NCBI RefSeq assembly: GCF_900113055.1
Contig: NZ_FONZ01000002.1
Coordinates: 434,001-498,000, forward strand
Direction of reading: 5' to 3'
From: Flavimobilis marinus
GTDB taxonomy: Bacteria; Actinomycetota; Actinomycetes; Actinomycetales; Cellulomonadaceae
Length of the DNA stretch: 64,000 nt
The translations under genes and the position numbers were made by a program. Below, piece after piece: positions 54,641 through 63,011 of this stretch; position 1 is the first letter of the stretch, and each line of letters opens with the position of its first letter. The notes under the pieces are model-generated. The model had not been told where the DNA came from. It worked only from the letters and a program-made list of their open reading frames with translations, and searched no databases.

Positions 54641-56110
54641 GTGGCTGAACTCACTCTCTCCGGTAAAGACCTGTCCAAGATCTCCGCGGACGCGCTCGTC
54701 GTCGGCGTGGCCTCGAGCGCCGAGGGGGTCCAGGTGGTCAGCGTGTCCGACCTGCCCGCCGGCCTCGTGGCGACCGTGCGCGCACACGCCGCCGCCCTCG
54801 GCGTGACCGGCGCGGCCGACGAGGTACGCCGCGTGCCGTCCGGTGGCGACCTCAACGCCCCCGTGCTGGCGCTGACGGGCCTCGGTGACGCCCGCGAGAC
54901 GTACCCGGCCGAGGTGCTCCGCCGCGCCGCCGGCGCCGCGACCCGTGAGCTCGCGGGCGTGGCTCGCGTCGCGCTCGCGCTCCCGGCGACCTCGCTCGAG
55001 GAGCTCACGGCCGTGGCCGAGGGTGCCGCGATGGGCGCGTACGCCTTCAGCCGGTACCGCGCCGAGAAGGGCACGCTGACGTCGTCGCTCGAGGTCGTCA
55101 CGCCCCTCGCCCGGACGGCGCAGGCCAAGCGCGCCGCCGAGCGCGCGGGCATCGTCGCCCGGTCCGTGCACCTGGTGCGGGACCTCGTCAACGCTGCTCC
55201 CAACGACCTGTTCCCGCAGGCGTTCGCCGACGTGGCGAAGGCGGAGGCCAAGGGCACCGGCGCCAAGGTCACCGTGCTGGACGACAAGGCTCTCGTGGCC
55301 GGCGGCTACGGCGGGCTCGTCAACGTCGGCAAGGGCTCGGCCCGCGGACCGCGCCTGGTGAAGGTCTCGTACTCCCCCACGCGCCCGGCGGCGAAGATCG
55401 CGCTCGTGGGCAAGGGCATCACCTTCGACTCCGGCGGCATCTCGATCAAGCCCGCCAAGGGCATGGAAGCCATGAAGTCCGACATGGCCGGTGCGGCCGC
55501 CGTCCTGGGCACCGTGCTCGCCGCTGCCCGGCTGCAGCTGCCCGTCGCCGTGACGGGCTGGCTTTGCCTGGCCGAGAACATGCCGTCCGGCACCGCCCAG
55601 CGTCCCTCGGACGTGATCACGATCCGCGGCGGCAAGACCGTCGAGGTGCTCAACACCGACGCCGAGGGCCGCCTGGTGCTCGCGGACGGCCTCGTGAGCG
55701 CGATCGAGGAGAAGCCCGACGTGGTCCTCGACATCGCCACCCTCACCGGCGCCCAGGTCGTCGCGCTCGGCGACCGCGTCAGCGCCGTCATGGGCGCCGA
55801 CGACGTCCGCGACGAGGTCGTCGCCGCCGCCGCGGCGAGCGGCGAGCAGTTCTGGCCGATGCCCCTGCCGACCGAGTTGCGCGCGGGGCTGAAGTCGAAG
55901 GTCGCCGACATCGCCAACATCGGAGAGCGCGCGGGCGGCATGCTCAGCGCCGGGCTCTTCCTCCAGGAGTTCGTCGGCACCACGCCGTGGGCGCACCTGG
56001 ACATCGCCGGCCCCGCGTTCAACGAGGGCGCGGCCCACGGCTACACCGGCGTCGGCGGCACGGGCGTGGGCGTCCGCACCCTGCTGGCCCTGATCGAGCA
56101 GCGCGGCTGA
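54641..56110 (+). CDS. pepA: Leucyl aminopeptidase (M17)
   Basis: A 489-residue cytosolic hexameric zinc/manganese aminopeptidase. The C-terminal catalytic domain has GKGITFDSGGISIKPAKGM and KSDMAGAAAVLG (metal Lys/Asp) and the diagnostic NTDAEGRLVLAD (metal Asp/Glu and catalytic Arg). The N-terminal macro-like domain is about residues 1-165. GTG at 54641 is leaderless type. Followed by an 18-bp stem hairpin. Gene order pepA-lpdA-E2 is common in actinobacteria. Confidence 0.95.
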   Translation: MAELTLSGKDLSKISADALVVGVASSAEGVQVVSVSDLPAGLVATVRAHAAALGVTGAADEVRRVPSGGDLNAPVLALTGLGDARETYPAEVLRRAAGAATRELAGVARVALALPATSLEELTAVAEGAAMGAYAFSRYRAEKGTLTSSLEVVTPLARTAQAKRAAERAGIVARSVHLVRDLVNAAPNDLFPQAFADVAKAEAKGTGAKVTVLDDKALVAGGYGGLVNVGKGSARGPRLVKVSYSPTRPAAKIALVGKGITFDSGGISIKPAKGMEAMKSDMAGAAAVLGTVLAAARLQLPVAVTGWLCLAENMPSGTAQRPSDVITIRGGKTVEVLNTDAEGRLVLADGLVSAIEEKPDVVLDIATLTGAQVVALGDRVSAVMGADDVRDEVVAAAAASGEQFWPMPLPTELRAGLKSKVADIANIGERAGGMLSAGLFLQEFVGTTPWAHLDIAGPAFNEGAAHGYTGVGGTGVGVRTLLALIEQRG

Positions 56111-56123
56111 CCTCGAGCACCGC

Positions 56124-56162
56124 CGACGACGACCCTCGCCCGACGGGCGGGGGTCGTCGTCG
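56124..56162. terminator. Bidirectional hairpin terminator
   Basis: An 18-bp stem (56124-56141 with 56145-56162) containing one G-U pair, loop GAC, followed by TT; placed between pepA and the convergent hypothetical gene. Confidence 0.8.
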
Positions 56163-56163
56163 T

Positions 56164-56511
56164 TCAGGCCTGCGGGTCCTCGCTCGTCAGGCGGCGCCCG
56201 CGTGCCCGCGAGTTCCAGTCCCGCATCCGCTGCGGGTAGCCCGTGAACTCGACGTTGTAGACCGGGATGCCGAGCTGCTCGGCGGCCTTCCACGCGGAAC
56301 GCTCATCGGGCGCCGGGCGCCGGGTCCACTCACCCGTGGTCGCCACGAGCAGCACCGTGGGCGGGGTGTCGCGGTTGGCAGGCTCGACGTATGCCTCGAC
56401 GCCCACACGGGACGACACGAAGGCCTGCAGGTGCTCGAGCGTCGCGCGACGCCCGGGCACGTCACCGCCCTCAGCCCCTGCTCGCCCGAAGAGAGATCGC
56501 CACCATCGCAT
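56164..56511 (-). CDS. Hypothetical protein
   Basis: 115 residues of unknown function, soluble. N-terminus MRWWRSLFGRAG is aromatic and basic; the middle VLLVATTGEWTRRP and the C-terminal part AWKAAEQLGIPVYNVEFTGYPQRMRDW look like a small alpha/beta fold. It is a regular neighbour of lipoamide dehydrogenase in actinobacteria. ATG at 56511 lies six bases after TAGGCT (leaderless). Confidence 0.75.
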   Translation of the reverse strand: MRWWRSLFGRAGAEGGDVPGRRATLEHLQAFVSSRVGVEAYVEPANRDTPPTVLLVATTGEWTRRPAPDERSAWKAAEQLGIPVYNVEFTGYPQRMRDWNSRARGRRLTSEDPQA

Positions 56512-56517
56512 CGCTCC

Positions 56518-56523
56518 AGCCTA
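56518..56523 (-). promoter_or_regulatory. Predicted -10 element of the hypothetical gene (leaderless)
   Basis: TAGGCT on the minus strand, six bases before the ATG at 56511. Confidence 0.5.
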
Positions 56524-56592
56524 GGGTGTCTGCAGGCTCACACACGCGCCGGGGCGCGACCGGTGGGACCTTGGTCGGAAGAGATGACAAGA

Positions 56593-56612
56593 TGGGAAGA
56601 GCGTTCTTCCCA
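56593..56612. promoter_or_regulatory. Inverted repeat upstream of lpdA (possible operator)
   Basis: TGGGAAGA and TCTTCCCA, perfect 8-bp arms separated by 4 bp, 37 bp before the lpdA start. It is clearly less GC-rich than its surroundings and is not followed by a T-run, so an operator is more likely than a terminator. Confidence 0.4.
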
Positions 56613-56649
56613 GCGCGCCTTCTATCCGAATGCACCTAAGGAGCTGCAC

Positions 56650-58035
56650 GTGGCCGACACCACCGGCACAGAATTCGACATCGTCGTCCTGGGTGGAGGC
56701 AGCGGCGGTTACGCCACCGCACTGCGCGCCGCCCAGCTCGGCCTCACCGTGGCGATCGTCGAGTCGGGCAAGCTCGGCGGCACGTGCCTGCACAACGGCT
56801 GCATCCCGACGAAGGCACTCCTGCACGCCGCGGAGCTCGCCGACAACGCCCGTGAGGGCGAGAAGCTCGGGGTGCACACCGAGCTCAAGGGCATCGACAT
56901 GAGCGGCGTCAACGCGTACAAGGACGGTGTCATCTCCCGCCTGTACAAGGGCCTCCAGGGCCTCGTGAAGTCGCGCCAGATCACCTTCGTCGAGGGCCAC
57001 GGCCGGCTCGTGGGCACCGACACCATCGAGGTCGGCGGCCAGCGGCTCAAGGGCAAGAACATCGTCCTGGCGACCGGCTCGTACGCCCGGTCCCTGCCCG
57101 GCCTCGAGATCGGCGGCCGCGTCCTCACGTCCGACCAGGCCCTCACCCTCGACTTCGTGCCGAAGTCCGTGGTGGTGCTCGGCGGCGGCGTGATCGGCGT
57201 CGAGTTCGCGTCCGTGTGGAAGTCGTTCGGCGCCGACGTCACGATCGTCGAAGGCCTGCCCCACCTGGTGCCCGCCGAGGACGAGGCGCTGTCCAAGGCG
57301 CTCGAGCGCACCTTCCGCAAGCGCGGGATCGGCTTCACGCTCGGCGACCGCTTCTCCGGAGTCTCCCAGGACGACAACGGCGTGCACGTCACGCTCGAGT
57401 CCGGCAAGACCTTCGACGCCGAGCTCCTGCTCGTCGCCGTCGGGCGCGGCCCCCGCACCGCGGACCTCGGTTACGAGGAGCAGGGCATCACGCTCGACCG
57501 CGGCTTCGTGATCGTCGACGAGAAGCTGCACACCGGCGTGGGAAACATCTACGCCGCGGGTGACATCGTCCCCGGCCTGCAGCTGGCCCACCGCGGGTTC
57601 GCGCAGGGCATCTTCGTGGCCGAGCAGATCGCCGGGCTCAACCCCGCGCCGATCATCGAGTCCGGCATCCCGCGCGTCACCTACAGCCACCCCGAGGTCG
57701 CGTCCGTCGGTCTCACCGAGGCCAAGGCCAAGGAGATCCACGGCGAGGACGCTGTCGAGACCCTCGAGTACAACCTGGGCGGCAACGGCAAGAGCCAGAT
57801 CCTCGCGACCCAGGGCTTCATCAAGCTGGTCCGCCAGAAGGACGGCCCCGTGATCGGCGTCCACATGATCGGCGACCGCGTGGGCGAGCTCATCGGCGAG
57901 GGCCAGCTGATCGTCAATTGGGAGGCCTACCCGGAGGACGTCGCGGCGCTCGTGCACGCCCACCCCACCCAGAACGAGGCTCTCGGGGAGGCGCACCTCG
58001 CGCTCGCCGGCAAGCCGCTCCACGCCCACAACTGA
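56650..58035 (+). CDS. lpdA: Dihydrolipoyl dehydrogenase (E3)
   Basis: A 461-residue FAD/NAD disulfide oxidoreductase that reoxidises dihydrolipoyl groups of 2-oxoacid dehydrogenases. FAD loop VVLGGGSGGYATALRAAQLG, redox pair GGTCLHNGCIPTKA, NAD loop VVLGGGVIGVEFASVW, second FAD motif NIYAAGDIV and the His-Glu pair HAHPTQNEALGEAH are all intact. GTG at 56650 with AAGGAG six bases upstream. It precedes the E2 gene by 27 bp, so the two form an operon, possibly controlled by the upstream inverted repeat. Confidence 0.96.
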   Translation: MADTTGTEFDIVVLGGGSGGYATALRAAQLGLTVAIVESGKLGGTCLHNGCIPTKALLHAAELADNAREGEKLGVHTELKGIDMSGVNAYKDGVISRLYKGLQGLVKSRQITFVEGHGRLVGTDTIEVGGQRLKGKNIVLATGSYARSLPGLEIGGRVLTSDQALTLDFVPKSVVVLGGGVIGVEFASVWKSFGADVTIVEGLPHLVPAEDEALSKALERTFRKRGIGFTLGDRFSGVSQDDNGVHVTLESGKTFDAELLLVAVGRGPRTADLGYEEQGITLDRGFVIVDEKLHTGVGNIYAAGDIVPGLQLAHRGFAQGIFVAEQIAGLNPAPIIESGIPRVTYSHPEVASVGLTEAKAKEIHGEDAVETLEYNLGGNGKSQILATQGFIKLVRQKDGPVIGVHMIGDRVGELIGEGQLIVNWEAYPEDVAALVHAHPTQNEALGEAHLALAGKPLHAHN

Positions 58036-58062
58036 TCGCCCGGACGAGTCGAAGGAGAAGTC

Positions 58063-59865
58063 ATGTCTGACTCCGTAAAGATGCCCGCCCTGGGCGAATC
58101 CGTCACCGAGGGAACCGTCACCCGCTGGCTCAAGCAGGTCGGTGACTCCGTGGAGCTCGACGAGCCCTTGCTCGAGGTCTCGACCGACAAGGTCGACACC
58201 GAGATCCCGTCGCCGTTCGCCGGCACGCTGGAGAAGATCCTCGTCGAGGAGGACGAGACCGTCGAGGTCGGCGCCGAGCTCGCTGTGATCGGCGACGGTT
58301 CCGGCTCGGGCGACCAGGGAGGCTCGCAGGACGAGACTCCCGCCGAGGCCCCGCAGGCCGAGGCCGAGCAGCCCGCCGAGCAGGCGCCCGCCGAGGAGCC
58401 CGCGGCCGAGCAGCAGACCGACACGACGGCGTCGGAGGCGACCGACGCTCCGGCCCCCCAGGAGGGCGGCTCGTCCGGCGGCGGCGAGCAGGTCGTCATG
58501 CCGGCTCTCGGCGAGTCGGTCACCGAGGGCACCGTCACCCGCTGGCTCAAGCAGGTCGGCGACACCGTCGAGGTCGACGAGCCGCTGCTCGAGGTCTCCA
58601 CGGACAAGGTCGACACCGAGATCCCGTCCCCGGTGGCGGGAACGCTGCAGGAGATCCTCGTCCAGGAGGACGAGACCGTCGAGGTCGGCACCGCGCTCGC
58701 CGTCGTCGGCTCTGGCGCCGCCCCGGCGCAGGAGAAGAAGCCCGAGCCCGAGCCTGCGCAGGAGCCCGCCAAGCAGGAGACCCCGGTCGCGCAGCCGGAG
58801 CCGCAGAACCCCGAGCCCGCGGCCGAGTCCACGAAGCCTGCCGAGGCGAAGGACACGACCGTGCAGTCCTCGGCCGAGGCCTCCTCGTCGGCGCCCGCGT
58901 CGGCGAGCTCCGGCACGTCGTACCTGACCCCCCTGGTCCGCAAGCTCGCTGCCGAGAAGGGCGTGGACACCGCGACCCTCGAGGGCACCGGCGTGGGCGG
59001 CCGCATCCGCAAGGAGGACGTCCTCGCGGCCGCGGAGAAGGCGGCTGCGGAGAAGGCTGCCGCCGAGAAGCCGTCGGCACCGGCCGCGAGCGAGGGCGAG
59101 CCGTCGAAGGCACGCCGTGCTGCGGCCGCCGTCCCGGAGGTCTCGCCGCTGCGCGGGACGACCGAGAAGGCCAGCCGTCTGCGCAAGATCATCGCCGAGC
59201 GCATGGTCGAGGCGCTGCACTCCCAGGCCCAGCTGACCACCGTGGTCGAGGTCGACGTCACCAAGGTCGCGCGCCTGCGCGCCAAGGCCAAGGAGCAGTT
59301 CCGCGCCCGTGAGGGTGCGAACCTGACGTTCCTGCCGTTCTTCACGCTGGCGGCCGTCGAGGCGCTCAAGGCGTACCCCAAGGTCAACGGGGTGCTCGAG
59401 GGCGACACGATCACCTACCACGCGCAGGAGAACGTCGGCATCGCCGTCGACACCCCGCGCGGCCTCCTGGTGCCGGTCATCCGCGACGCGGGCGACCTGA
59501 ACCTCGGCGGCATCGCCCGGAAGATCGCCGACCTCGCGACGCGCACGCGCGACAACAAGGTCACCCCCGACGAGCTCGGTGGCGCCACGTTCACCATCAC
59601 GAACACCGGCTCGGGCGGCGCGCTCATCGACACGCCGATCGTGCCGGGCGGCACCTCCGCGATCCTCGGCACGGGCACGATCGTGAAGCGCCCCGCCGTG
59701 ATCAAGGACGCCGACGGCGAGGAAGTCATCGCGATCCGCTCGATCTGCTACCTCTCGCTGTCGTACGACCACCGCCTGGTGGACGGGGCCGACGCCTCGC
59801 GCTACCTGACGGCGATCAAGAACCGCATCGAGGAAGGTGCGTTCGAGTCCGAGGTCGGTCTCTGA
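58063..59865 (+). CDS. sucB: 2-oxoacid dehydrogenase E2 (dihydrolipoamide acyltransferase) with two lipoyl domains
   Basis: A 600-residue E2 core. Two nearly identical lipoyl domains (about residues 3-80 and 146-220) each carry the lipoylated lysine in [13 protein letters not shown]; Pro/Ala/Glu-rich linkers follow each. An E3/E1-binding domain ([28 protein letters not shown]) is near 286-325, and the catalytic domain ends with [16 protein letters not shown] (catalytic His and Asp). The name sucB follows the usual annotation, but in mycobacteria the equivalent DlaT serves pyruvate dehydrogenase, so the acyl specificity is open. ATG at 58063 with AAGGAGAAG upstream. Confidence 0.93.
   Translation: MSDSVKMPALGESVTEGTVTRWLKQVGDSVELDEPLLEVSTDKVDTEIPSPFAGTLEKILVEEDETVEVGAELAVIGDGSGSGDQGGSQDETPAEAPQAEAEQPAEQAPAEEPAAEQQTDTTASEATDAPAPQEGGSSGGGEQVVMPALGESVTEGTVTRWLKQVGDTVEVDEPLLEVSTDKVDTEIPSPVAGTLQEILVQEDETVEVGTALAVVGSGAAPAQEKKPEPEPAQEPAKQETPVAQPEPQNPEPAAESTKPAEAKDTTVQSSAEASSSAPASASSGTSYLTPLVRKLAAEKGVDTATLEGTGVGGRIRKEDVLAAAEKAAAEKAAAEKPSAPAASEGEPSKARRAAAAVPEVSPLRGTTEKASRLRKIIAERMVEALHSQAQLTTVVEVDVTKVARLRAKAKEQFRAREGANLTFLPFFTLAAVEALKAYPKVNGVLEGDTITYHAQENVGIAVDTPRGLLVPVIRDAGDLNLGGIARKIADLATRTRDNKVTPDELGGATFTITNTGSGGALIDTPIVPGGTSAILGTGTIVKRPAVIKDADGEEVIAIRSICYLSLSYDHRLVDGADASRYLTAIKNRIEEGAFESEVGL
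58078..58710 (+). repeat. Direct repeat of lipoyl-domain DNA within the E2 gene
   Basis: The units at about 58078-58300 and 58492-58710 encode lipoyl domains that are identical over long stretches ([20 protein letters not shown] and [15 protein letters not shown]) and very similar at DNA level, indicating a recent or gene-converted duplication. Confidence 0.8.
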
Positions 59866-59883
59866 CCTGACCGGCTCGCACCC

Positions 59884-59919
59884 ACGGGGCCCGCACACCA
59901 CCCGGTGTGCGGGCCCCGT
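59884..59919. terminator. Strong bidirectional hairpin terminator
   Basis: A perfect 16-bp stem (59884-59899 with 59904-59919), loop ACCC, followed by TT, between the E2 gene and a convergent gene. Confidence 0.85.
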
Positions 59920-59931
59920 TCGCGTCCACCG

Positions 59932-61227
59932 TCACTCGCGCGCCACGACGCCCGCGACCCGCCAGGCTCCGCCCTCGTCCGAGAGCCGGAGCAGTGCGAC
60001 GCGCTCGTGCAGGCTCCCGTCCCTGGCGGCCATGGCGTAGACGACCTCGACCACCGGCTCCTCCCCCGCGACGGTGATCCGGGCGCTGCGCGCCTGGGCG
60101 GCGACGTGCTCGACGTCAGCGGCACCGTCGAGCAGGTCGGCGAGCAGCGCCGCGTCCGCCGCCGCGAGCTCGCTCCCCGGCGCGTGCACCTCGTCCAGCC
60201 CCGCCTGCAGCGCGGCGCGGACGGTGCCGTCCGGCAAGCCCTGGTCGCCGGCCTCATCGGCCTGCGCGAGCAACGCCACGCGCCGGGCGGTGAGCGTCTG
60301 CGCCGCCGATGCCGGGTCGCCGGGCCCGGCCGTTCCTCGCACGCTCGCCGCGTCGGCACCAGCACCCGGGGGCGTCGCCCGATCCGCCGCCGACGCCACG
60401 GGCCCTTCTCGCAGGGCGCGGCCGACCACGGCCCCGCCCAACGTCCCCACGAGCAACCCGGCTGCGACCACGCCCACGACGACCCGCCGCGGACGGCGCA
60501 CGTGGTCGCGCCGCAGCGCAGCGAGATCGCTCCGCCGCGCAGCACGACGCGCGGGCCTCAGCGGCTCACCCTCGACGATGCCCGGCGGCCCGCTCACCCG
60601 CAGGCACGCGTGCACGAGCTCCTCGGGCACCCGGGGCGCGAGGCCGTCGAGCGCGGCCCACAACGCGGCAGCGGCCGGGTCGCCGTCGGGCGCCCGCGCC
60701 AGGAGCTCTCGAGCCCCACCGACGAGGGCACGCACGTCATCCTGGGCTGCCCCACCCAGCGCGACGGGCGACGGCACCCAGACGACCAGGTCGCCCTCCG
60801 CCGTCTGCACGACGTCACCCAGCTCCCAGACGCCCAGGCCGAGACCGGCCTCGTGCAGCGCCGTCGTCGCCCGGGCAGCCGCCACGAGCGCCGCCGCGAC
60901 GATCCCTACACCCAGCACCGGGAACGTCCGCAGGCGCCGCCCCGCGAGCGGCGGGTGGACCAGGACCTCGTCGTCGCCCGCCGGCAGCACGTCGAGCACC
61001 GGGTGCAGGCAGCCGGCAGCGTCCGCCACGACGGACCGGCGCCCCGGGACCGTCCCCACCGCGAGGGAGACCAAGCGCTCGGCACCCGTCGCCGCGCGGA
61101 CGGCCCAACCCGGGGTCGGGCCGGGTCCAGCGAGGCTCAGGCCTGCGTCTTCGAGCGCCTGGCGCACCCGCGGCGGCGGCACCCGGCGAAAGGTGTCGTC
61201 CTCGAGCACGGGCAGGGCATCGTCCAT
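59932..61227 (-). CDS. Lysine-free membrane protein, possibly a degenerate kinase-like protein
   Basis: 431 residues, not matched to a known family with confidence. Residues about 1-235 are cytoplasmic; the stretch ARATTALHEAGLGLG followed by VVQTAEGDLVVWVPSP resembles the catalytic-loop region of a Ser/Thr kinase without the HRD or DFG residues. A basic segment, one transmembrane helix (VVVGVVAAGLLVGTLGGAVVG) and an extracellular domain of about 150 residues ending VVEVVYAMAARDGSLHERVALLRLSDEGGAWRVAG follow. The protein has no lysine. Start is uncertain: ATG 61227 (used) or GTG 61242. No close operon partner. Confidence 0.65.
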   Translation of the reverse strand: MDDALPVLEDDTFRRVPPPRVRQALEDAGLSLAGPGPTPGWAVRAATGAERLVSLAVGTVPGRRSVVADAAGCLHPVLDVLPAGDDEVLVHPPLAGRRLRTFPVLGVGIVAAALVAAARATTALHEAGLGLGVWELGDVVQTAEGDLVVWVPSPVALGGAAQDDVRALVGGARELLARAPDGDPAAAALWAALDGLAPRVPEELVHACLRVSGPPGIVEGEPLRPARRAARRSDLAALRRDHVRRPRRVVVGVVAAGLLVGTLGGAVVGRALREGPVASAADRATPPGAGADAASVRGTAGPGDPASAAQTLTARRVALLAQADEAGDQGLPDGTVRAALQAGLDEVHAPGSELAAADAALLADLLDGAADVEHVAAQARSARITVAGEEPVVEVVYAMAARDGSLHERVALLRLSDEGGAWRVAGVVARE

Positions 61228-61257
61228 GCGTTCATCGAACACCCCGCCAGCGCGGTC

Positions 61258-62274
61258 CTACCTGTTGTCCACAGGCACGCGTGCGCCGGTCCGCGCGCTG
61301 ACCCGGGCTGCGTCCAGTACCCGGGCGACGTGCAGCGCGTCCGCCGGGTCGACCGGCGGGGCGCCACCCGCGAGCCAGGCCGAGACCGCGCGGTAGAAGT
61401 CGGCGTGACCGCCGCTGGCGCGGGGCACCGCCTCCCGCTCGTCGCCCCGCACGAGCCAGCCCTCGCACCCCTCCGGCGCGGCGTCGTCGAGCGTGCTCAA
61501 CGGCGAGGCCTCGCCCTCGAAGCTCGTGACGAGGTACGCCCCCCGGTCCCCGAGCACCCGAGTGCGTGGGCCGGGCGCCCCGGTCAGCGACCCCGCCTGC
61601 AGGTGCGAGACGACCTGCCCGCCGACGTGGACCAGCGACAGGAACACGTCGTCCTCGGTCGGCGTCGTCAGGGCACGCAGCTCTGCGTACACGCTCTCGA
61701 CGGGGCCGAAGCACTGCACCGCGCTGTCGACGAGGTGGGTGCCGAGGTCGAGCAGCAGGCCGCCACCCACCGGGTCGTTCTCCTTCCAGCGGTCCCGCGG
61801 CTGCGGGCGCCAGCGCTCCCAGCGCCGCTCGAACCGGTGCACCGTGCCCAGCGCACCGTCGGCGAGCAGCGCGCGCAGCGTCAGCTGCTCAGGGTCGAGC
61901 CGCCGGTTGTGGAAAACGGTCCACGGCGTCCCGGTCCGTCGCCCGACGTCGAGCAGCCGCGCAACGCCGGCGGCGTCGGTCGCGGCCGGCTTGTCCACGA
62001 CGCACGGGATGCCGGCCTCGAGCACCGCTGTCACCTGCTCCTCGTGCAGCCCGGACGGCGAGGCGAGGACCACGACGTCGTACCCACCGGCGGCCAGCAG
62101 CTCCTCGAGGGTCGCGTGCAGGGCGGCACCTGGCCAGTCCTCTCGCGCCTGGTCGCTGCGACCGGGGTCGCGCACCACGACGGCGGACACCGTCAGCCCG
62201 GCCTCGCGGATCAGCCGAGCGTGGATCCCCCGCCCGGCGCTGCCGTACCCGACCAGTGCGATGCGATGCGTCAT
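61258..62274 (-). CDS. Gfo/Idh/MocA family oxidoreductase
   Basis: A 338-residue NAD(P)-dependent oxidoreductase. The N-terminal Rossmann loop VGYGSAGRGIHARLI, VVLASPSGLHEEQV and VVDKPAATD (the usual EKP motif with Asp) are followed by the C-terminal domain with GGGLLLDLGTHLVDSAVQCFG (catalytic Asp/His). Substrate is probably a sugar, inositol or related polyol, not predictable further. ATG at 62274 gives MTHRIALVGYG; an ATG three codons earlier at 62283 is also possible. Its promoter region overlaps that of the divergent lipB. Confidence 0.88.
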   Translation of the reverse strand: MTHRIALVGYGSAGRGIHARLIREAGLTVSAVVVRDPGRSDQAREDWPGAALHATLEELLAAGGYDVVVLASPSGLHEEQVTAVLEAGIPCVVDKPAATDAAGVARLLDVGRRTGTPWTVFHNRRLDPEQLTLRALLADGALGTVHRFERRWERWRPQPRDRWKENDPVGGGLLLDLGTHLVDSAVQCFGPVESVYAELRALTTPTEDDVFLSLVHVGGQVVSHLQAGSLTGAPGPRTRVLGDRGAYLVTSFEGEASPLSTLDDAAPEGCEGWLVRGDEREAVPRASGGHADFYRAVSAWLAGGAPPVDPADALHVARVLDAARVSARTGARVPVDNR

Positions 62275-62297
62275 GCGGGCCATTGTGCCGGGCCGGA

Positions 62298-62303
62298 TAG
62301 CCT
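62298..62303 (+). promoter_or_regulatory. Predicted -10 element of lipB (leaderless), overlapping the divergent promoter
   Basis: TAGCCT six bases before the ATG at 62310. On the other strand the same bases run into GGCTATCC, a possible -10 for the oxidoreductase gene. Confidence 0.5.
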
Positions 62304-62309
62304 GACGCC

Positions 62310-62978
62310 ATGGAGCTGATCACCCTCGACCTCGGGACGCGGCTGTGCGACTACGAACAGACGTGGGAGCTGCAGCGCCAGATCCACGCCGAGGTGCTCG
62401 CGGGCGAACGGCCCGACACCGTCCTCCTGCTCGAGCACGCCCCCGTCTACACCGCGGGTCGGCGCACCAACCGCGCAGACCGACCCGTCGACGGCACGCC
62501 GGTGGTCGACGTCGACCGCGGCGGCAAGATCACCTGGCACGGACCCGGACAGCTGGTCGCCTACCCGATCGTCCGCCTGCGCGAGCCGGTCGACGTCGTC
62601 GCCTACGTGCGCGCCCTCGAGGACGCCGTGCTCGGCCTGTGCGCGGACCTCGGCATCGCCGGGGAGCGCGTCGAGGGGCGCAGCGGCGTCTGGCTCCCGG
62701 GGCCTCCCGACGCCAAGCTCGCAGCGATCGGCTGCCGCGTCGCGAAGGGCGTGACCATGCACGGCGTCGCCCTGAACGCCAGCTGCGACACGGGCGCGTT
62801 CACGCGCATCGTGCCGTGCGGGCTGCCGGGGACCGTCGCCACCAGCCTCACGAGCCTGCTGGGCCGGCACGTCGGGCCCACCGACGTCGTCGACGCCTTC
62901 GCCGCGCACCTGCGGACGTCGCTCACGCCACATCTCGCGGCGGCCTCCGGTGCGTCGCCCGCCGCGGTCCGGGCATAG
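62310..62978 (+). CDS. lipB: Octanoyl-[ACP]:protein octanoyltransferase
   Basis: A 222-residue enzyme that moves octanoyl from ACP to the lipoyl lysines of E2 and GcvH. The signature [19 protein letters not shown], the catalytic Lys in [17 protein letters not shown] and the catalytic Cys in RIVPCGLPG are present. ATG at 62310, leaderless type. It acts before LipA, the next gene (33 bp on), and its protein targets include the two-lipoyl E2 encoded upstream. Confidence 0.96.
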   Translation: MELITLDLGTRLCDYEQTWELQRQIHAEVLAGERPDTVLLLEHAPVYTAGRRTNRADRPVDGTPVVDVDRGGKITWHGPGQLVAYPIVRLREPVDVVAYVRALEDAVLGLCADLGIAGERVEGRSGVWLPGPPDAKLAAIGCRVAKGVTMHGVALNASCDTGAFTRIVPCGLPGTVATSLTSLLGRHVGPTDVVDAFAAHLRTSLTPHLAAASGASPAAVRA

Positions 62979-62981
62979 GCT
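62976..62981 (+). promoter_or_regulatory. Possible internal -10 element for lipA
   Basis: TAGGCT; the first three bases are the lipB stop codon. It would give a leader of about 24 nt with a GAGGGG ribosome site. Confidence 0.4.
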
Positions 62982-63011
62982 GGACCCACACCGACGAGGG
63001 GAACGCCGCAC

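Noticed and set aside
56521-59901. A 1126-residue open frame on the minus strand opposite lpdA and sucB
   Set aside because: It is the antisense shadow of two certain genes; its Leu/Gly/Arg/Asp-rich composition is typical of reverse frames in GC-rich DNA, and no domain is recognisable.
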